A stretch of 64,000 bases of DNA. It comes from Antedon bifida (taxonomy: Eukaryota; Echinodermata; Crinoidea; Comatulida; Antedonidae). Positions 58,681 to 64,000 of the stretch are shown here, one piece after another. The notes under the pieces were generated by a model. That model worked only from the letters and a program-made list of their open reading frames with translations, was not told the origin of the DNA and did no database searches. The position numbers and the translations under genes are program-made. Every line of letters begins with the position of its first letter. Within the stretch, counting starts at the first letter, position 1. The DNA is taken from positions 1,490,501 to 1,554,500 of the forward strand of contig OY727099.1 in the NCBI GenBank assembly GCA_963402885.1, in the 5' to 3' direction.

Positions 58681-59477
58681 ACACTAGGGCAACACATTAA
58701 GAACAATAACTCAAAAAGCGACTCTGATTGTTCCCATTAGTTATAATATTCTTCTATTCTATGTCATTAGAATAAATGCTGTGCAAGCAGCACATTCAAA
58801 AACATGGCTTAGTGAATTTAGTTGCACGAATCCAATGTTTTCACAGAGAAAAAAAATTGTGCTCTGATCGCGTGTCTTCTGTGCTGTTTATTCACATAAG
58901 TGCACAAGAACGGGTAATAATTTCCTGTGCTCTGATTGGTTGCAAAATTAAGCAGAAATGTATTTGGAAGACGAATATATGATGCTTTTGATTTGGTCGA
59001 ATAAAACCTATTGAAATCAATCAATCGTTCCATTTTTATAGTGCCATTCCAATGTCAAAAAGAAAAGCAGAACAATCAAAATAGACTTTAAAATCATTAT
59101 CTTTAAAAATGTTCTCAAGGAGTCAGTCCACATGTTTTCATATTTACATGGTAATCATATTTTAGGATTTTAAACAATTGTGGGATTCGCTGAAATTGAT
59201 AAAGTAGCGAAAGAAACGGTACACACTATGTGAAAGATTCACCAATCGCACTTAAGTGAAATATTTTCATTGGATATAAAGTATTTTACTTGAGTCAATA
59301 AATATTTAATAATTTCCCTCATTTGGTATTCACTGTAAGACAACATTTTTAGCCACTTACAGAGGTTTACAGACAGAAAAAGGAGAATTGTACACAAGCA
59401 AAATGATGCAATCTGAATCAAATGTACCTTCCATTTAATCAAATGAGAAGATGTTTAATATAAAACAAATAAATACA

Positions 59478-59572
59478 AATAATGAATGTTTTGTATATGT
59501 TGAATGGTGGAGAATATTTCAGTCAACACGTGAAATATTCTCCACCATCCAACTCATAAACATTCATTATTT
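59478..59572. other. Long near-perfect hairpin downstream of EIF3M
   Basis: A 5' arm AATAATGAATGTTT ... GGTGGAGAATATTTCA is mirrored by TGAAATATTCTCCACCATCC ... AAACATTCATTATT. The arms are about 42 bases, with only a small bulge and two or three mismatches, around a ~9-base loop (GTCAACACG). It could be a short palindromic transposon or a transcribed foldback RNA. It has no repeat partner elsewhere in this window that I could see. Confidence 0.85.
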
Positions 59573-59749
59573 TTATAACAATTTAGTTTGAATATTGTGA
59601 TATTTTGTTTATTTTTTAGTGAATATCATATAACAAATGTTGGCCTCTGTTTCTACCTTGTAGTACTTTTATCATTAGGTACCCTCAACTCTTACCAACT
59701 TCATTGCTTATACAATAAAGTTTACAGACGACAGATTGGGCTTTACGTT

Positions 59750-62700
59750 TTACTTTTTTTACTTTAGTGTTTTTATCGAAAATGGTTACTTTTTACCAGA
59801 ATCATTTTTTTTTTGAAAAATGGGCAAAATATATATTTTTTTTAATATGTAGGCCTATTGAGGCAACATGTGCATTATCTGATATTTTTTCGGAAAAGTG
59901 CTATGTTTCACACATTTCACAGGCAAAAATATTGATTTTTAAAATGTGTTATTCTGTCATATCATGATATAGTAACCAGTTACGACAAAAAATAAAAGGG
60001 TCCAAGTTTTGCCATTTTTCGAAAATGCCCAAAATATTGACCTTTTAAAATATGTTGAGGTAACATGGGCAGAACACATTATGTGATTTGAAATGTTTTC
60101 GAAAAATGCCCAAAATATTTACTTTTTAAAATTCAATAATTATGCGATACTATTGCTATATGTGCGCATATATTGCTTTGCAGCAACTTATAGAGCCATA
60201 ATACACAGTTTTGTCGAAAAATAAAAGGGTCGAAATTTTGCCATTTTTCGAAAAAAAAACCCTGTACTATAGTACAGGGATTTTTTCGAAAAATGCCCAA
60301 AATATCGACTTTTTAGAATTCAATAATTTTGCCATACTATTGCTATATGTGCGCATATATTGCTTTGCAGCAACTTATAGAGCCATAATACACAGTTTTG
60401 TCGAAAAATAAAGGGTCGAAATTTTGGCATTTTTCGAAAAAATGGCCAATTTTCGATCTTTTTATTTTTCGATAAAACTGGTTACTATAGCACAATTGAC
60501 ATGCGCAGAACCCATTATTCGACTCTGCGCATGTTTATTATGCTATAGTAACCATTTATGTCAAAAGTGGTTACTATAGCACAATTGACATGCGCAGAAC
60601 CCATTATTCGACTTCGCGCATGTTTATTATGCTATAAAAACCATTTATTTAAAAAAATAAAAGGGTTGAAAATCGGAAATTTTTCGAAAAATCCCTGTAC
60701 TATAGTACAGGGATTTTTTTCAAAAAAATAGCAAATTTTCGACCTTTTTATTTTTCGATAAAACTGGTTACTATAGCACAATTGACATGTGCAGAACCCA
60801 TTATTCGACTCTGCGCATGTTTATTATGCTATAGTAACCATTTATGTCAAAAATAGTTACTATAGCACAATTGACATGCGCAAAACCCATTATTCGACTC
60901 TGCGCATGTTTATTATGCTATAGTAACAATTTATGTCAAAAAACAAAAGGGTCGAAAATCGGCCATTTTTCGAAAATTTCCCTGTACTATAGTACAGGGA
61001 TTTTTTCCAAAAATAGCCAATTTTCGACCTTTTTATTTTTCGATAAAACTGGTTACTATAGCACAATTGACATGCGCAGAACCCATTATTCGACTCTGCG
61101 CATGTTTATTATGCTATAGTAACCATTTATGTCAAAAGTGGTTACTATAACACAATTGACATGTGCAGAACCCATTATTCGACTCTGCGCATGTTTATTA
61201 TGCTATAGTAACCATTTATGTCAAAAAATAAAAAGGTCGAAAATTTGCTATTTTTCGAAAATTTCCCTGTACTATATATAGTACAGGGATTTTTCAAAAA
61301 ATGGCCAATTTTCGACCTTTTTATTTTTCGATAAAACTGGTTACTATAGCACAATTGACATGCGCAGAACCCATTATTCGACTCTGCGCATGTTTATTAT
61401 GCTATAGTAACCATTTATGTCAAAAGTGGTTACTATAGCACAATTGACATGCGCAGCACCCATTATTCCACTCTGCGCATGTTTATTATGCTATAGTAAC
61501 CATTTATGTCAAAAAATAAAAGGGTCGAAAATTTGCTATTTTTCGTAAATTTCTCTGTACTATAGTACAGGGATTTTTCAAAAAATGGCCAATTTTTGAC
61601 CTTTTTATTTTTCGATAAAACTGGTTACTATAGCACAATTGACATGCGCAGCACCCATTATTCTGCTATAGTAACCATTTATGTCAAAAAATAAAAGGTC
61701 GAAATTTTGCTATTTTTCGAAAATTTTCCTGTACTATAGTACAGGGATTTTTCAAAAAATTGCCAATTTTCGACTTTTTTATTTTTCGATAAAACTGGTT
61801 ACTACAGCACAATTGACATGCGCATAACCCATTATTCGACTCTGCGCATGTTTATTATGCTATAGTAACCATTTATGTCAAAAAATAAAAGGTCGAAATT
61901 TTGCTATTTTTCGAAAATTTTCCTGTACTATAGTACAGAGATTTTTCAAAAAATGGCCAATTTTCGATCTTTTTATTTTTCGATAAAACTGGTTACTATA
62001 GCACAATTGACATGCGCAGAACCCATTATTCGACTCTGCGCATGTTTATTATGCTATAGTAACCATTTATGTCAAAAAATAAAAAGGTCGAAAATTTGCT
62101 ATTTTTCCAAAAATGCCCAAAATATCGTGTGCGCATATATTGCTTTGCAGCAACTTATAGAGCCATAATACACAGTTCTATCGAAAAATAAAAGAGTTTA
62201 AATTTTAGCATTTTTCGAAAAAATCCCTGTACTATAGCACAGGGATTTTTTTTCCAAAAATGCCTAATATATCGACTTTTTAGAATTCAATAATTATGCG
62301 ATAATATTGCTATATGTGCGCATATATTGCTTGGCAGCAACTTATAGAGCCATAATACACAGTTTTGTCGAAAAATAAAAGGGTTGAAATTTGGGCATTT
62401 TTCGAAAAATTCCTAAAATATCGACTCCTTAAATTTTTTTTAACAGGGATTTTAAAAAAACACCTTGTTTGGGAATGCATAATATGTACATAATGTATAC
62501 TCACTGTAAAAAAATATATCAAAAAACCACAAATTTAATTTCCCATGATAAAACAGATGGAATAATTTATTGTAATAATAAAAGATATAATAACATTAGC
62601 AGTCTATGCTGTATGAATCCTCAATACATGAATTCAACAAAATATAAAAATGTGTTAACAATACATTTTGAGAATGACCGATTAACAATTTTTTCTCAAG

Positions 62701-64000
62701 GTCGAAATTTTGCTATTTTTCGAAAATTTTCCTGTACTATAGTACAGGGATTTTTCAAAAAATGGCCAATTTTCGATCTTTTTATTTTTCGATAAAACTG
62801 GTTACTATAGCACAATTGACATGCGCAGAACCCATTATTCGACTCTGCGCATGTTTATTATGCTATAGTAACCATTTATGTCAAAAGTGGTTACTATAAC
62901 ACAATTGACATGTGCAGAACCCATTATTCGACTCTGCGCATGTTTATTATGCTATAGTAACCATTTATGTCAAAAAATAAAAAGGTCGAAAATTTGCTAT
63001 TTTTCGAAAATTTCCCTGTACTATAGTACAGGGATTTTTCAAAAAATGGCCAATTTTCGACCTTTTTATTTTTCGATAAAACTGGTTACTATAGCACAAT
63101 TGACATGCGCAGAACCCATTATTCGACTCTGCGCATGTTTATTATGCTATAGTAACCATTTATGTCAAAAGTGGTTACTATAGCACAATTGACATGCGCA
63201 GCACCCATTATTCCACTCTGCGCATGTTTATTATGCTATAGTAACCATTTATGTCAAAAAATAAAAGGGTCGAAAATTTGCTATTTTTCGTAAATTTCTC
63301 TGTACTATAGTACAGGGATTTTTCAAAAAATGGCCAATTTTCGACCTTTTTATTTTTCGATAAAACTGGTTACTATAGCACAATTGACATGCGCAGCACC
63401 CATTATTCTGCTATAGTAACCATTTATGTCAAAAAATAAAAGGTCGAAATTTTGCTATTTTTCGAAAATTTTCCTGTACTATAGTACAGGGATTTTTCAA
63501 AAAATTGCCAATTTTCGACTTTTTTATTTTTCGATAAAACTGGTTACTACAGCACAATTGACATGCGCATAACCCATTATTCGACTCTGCGCATGTTTAT
63601 TATGCTATAGTAACCATTTATGTCAAAAAATAAAAGGTCGAAATTTTGCTATTTTTCGAAAATTTTCCTGTACTATAGTACAGGGATTTTTCAAAAAATG
63701 GCAAATTTTCGATCTTTTTATTTTTCGATAAAACTGGTTACTATAGCACAATTGACATGCGCAGAACCCATTATTCGACTCTGCGCATGTTTATTATGCT
63801 ATAGTAACCATTTATGTCAAAAAATAAAAAGGTCGAAAATTTGCTATTTTTCCAAAAATGCCCAAAATATCGTGTGCGCATATATTGCTTTGCAGCAACT
63901 TATAGAGCCATAATACACAGTTCTATCGAAAAATAAAAGAGTTTAAATTTTAGCATTTTTCGAAAAAATCCCTGTACTATAGCACAGGGATTTTTTTTCC
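59750..64000. repeat. Palindromic satellite array with ~1.75-kb higher-order repeat
   Basis: The array mixes two palindromic modules. Module P is the 20-base perfect palindrome CCCTGTACTATAGTACAGGG (or near variants) set between TTTTTCGAAAA stretches. Module M begins GGTTACTATAGCACAATTGA and ends TTATGCTATAGTAACC, with an inner ATGCGCAGA facing TCTGCGCAT. P modules recur at about 60260, 60693, 60981, 61266, 61554, 61728, 61922, 62227, 62731, 63015, 63299, 63474, 63668 and 63970. The spacing series ~285, 285, 175, 194, 303 occurs twice, so the block from about 61.02 kb recurs 1745-1749 bases later. Flanking variant units without M (TATGTGCGCATATATTGC) appear at 60150, 60345, 62130, 62320 and 63870. 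Open frames here are repeat shadows. The array continues past the window edge. Confidence 0.93.

Noticed and set aside
60211..63913. Several plus-strand frames of 66-108 codons with repeated sequence
   Set aside because: Each is a translation of the satellite unit and recurs only because the DNA does.

Overview
This is a window of AT-rich, intron-containing animal nuclear DNA. Genes are split into short exons with GT/AG introns, and the space between and inside them is full of transposon debris and tandem repeats. The coding content and the very frequent word AGGCCTA suggest an invertebrate deuterostome, most likely an echinoderm (possibly a crinoid). That assignment is an inference from general impression, not from a search.

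Four genes can be read. (1) Positions 246-5756, minus strand, hold the 3' part of an unrecognised gene. It encodes a protein with five copies of a ~31-36 residue repeat, one repeat per exon, three of them from a recent tandem exon duplication. (2) 37922-42064, minus, is a complete seven-exon COMMD9 gene. (3) 42992-51497, minus, is a complete twelve-exon PTGR3/ZADH2 gene (zinc-binding alcohol dehydrogenase domain 2, prostaglandin reductase 3) ending in a peroxisomal SKL tripeptide. (4) 54371-58680, plus, is a complete nine-exon EIF3M gene (translation initiation factor 3 subunit m). PTGR3 and COMMD9 lie head to tail about 0.9 kb apart. PTGR3 and EIF3M are divergent, about 2.9 kb apart. They are conserved single-copy housekeeping genes and nothing shows them to be one functional unit.

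The stretch from about 5.8 to 37.9 kb has no convincing host gene. It holds a 5S-rRNA-headed SINE, tRNA-derived SINEs, CR1-like LINE fragments and 3' tails, several families of short inverted-repeat elements (MITEs) with TWA target duplications, and many local tandem repeats. These include a 39-bp GC-rich repeat, a ~130-bp duplication, a C-rich degenerate array and a ~67-bp satellite in two blocks. The gene-rich part (38-59 kb) carries the same element families inside introns, plus an 18-bp minisatellite in PTGR3.

From about 59.75 kb to the right edge lies a satellite array. It is built from nested palindromes and organised into a ~1.75-kb higher-order repeat. A long, almost perfect hairpin sits between the end of EIF3M and this array.

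The most interesting items are the exon-repeat gene with its moved splice acceptor, the palindromic satellite, the 5S-derived SINE, the CpG-rich CCAAT-bearing MITE family, and the hairpin at 59478-59572. No operon, CRISPR or other prokaryotic feature is present.
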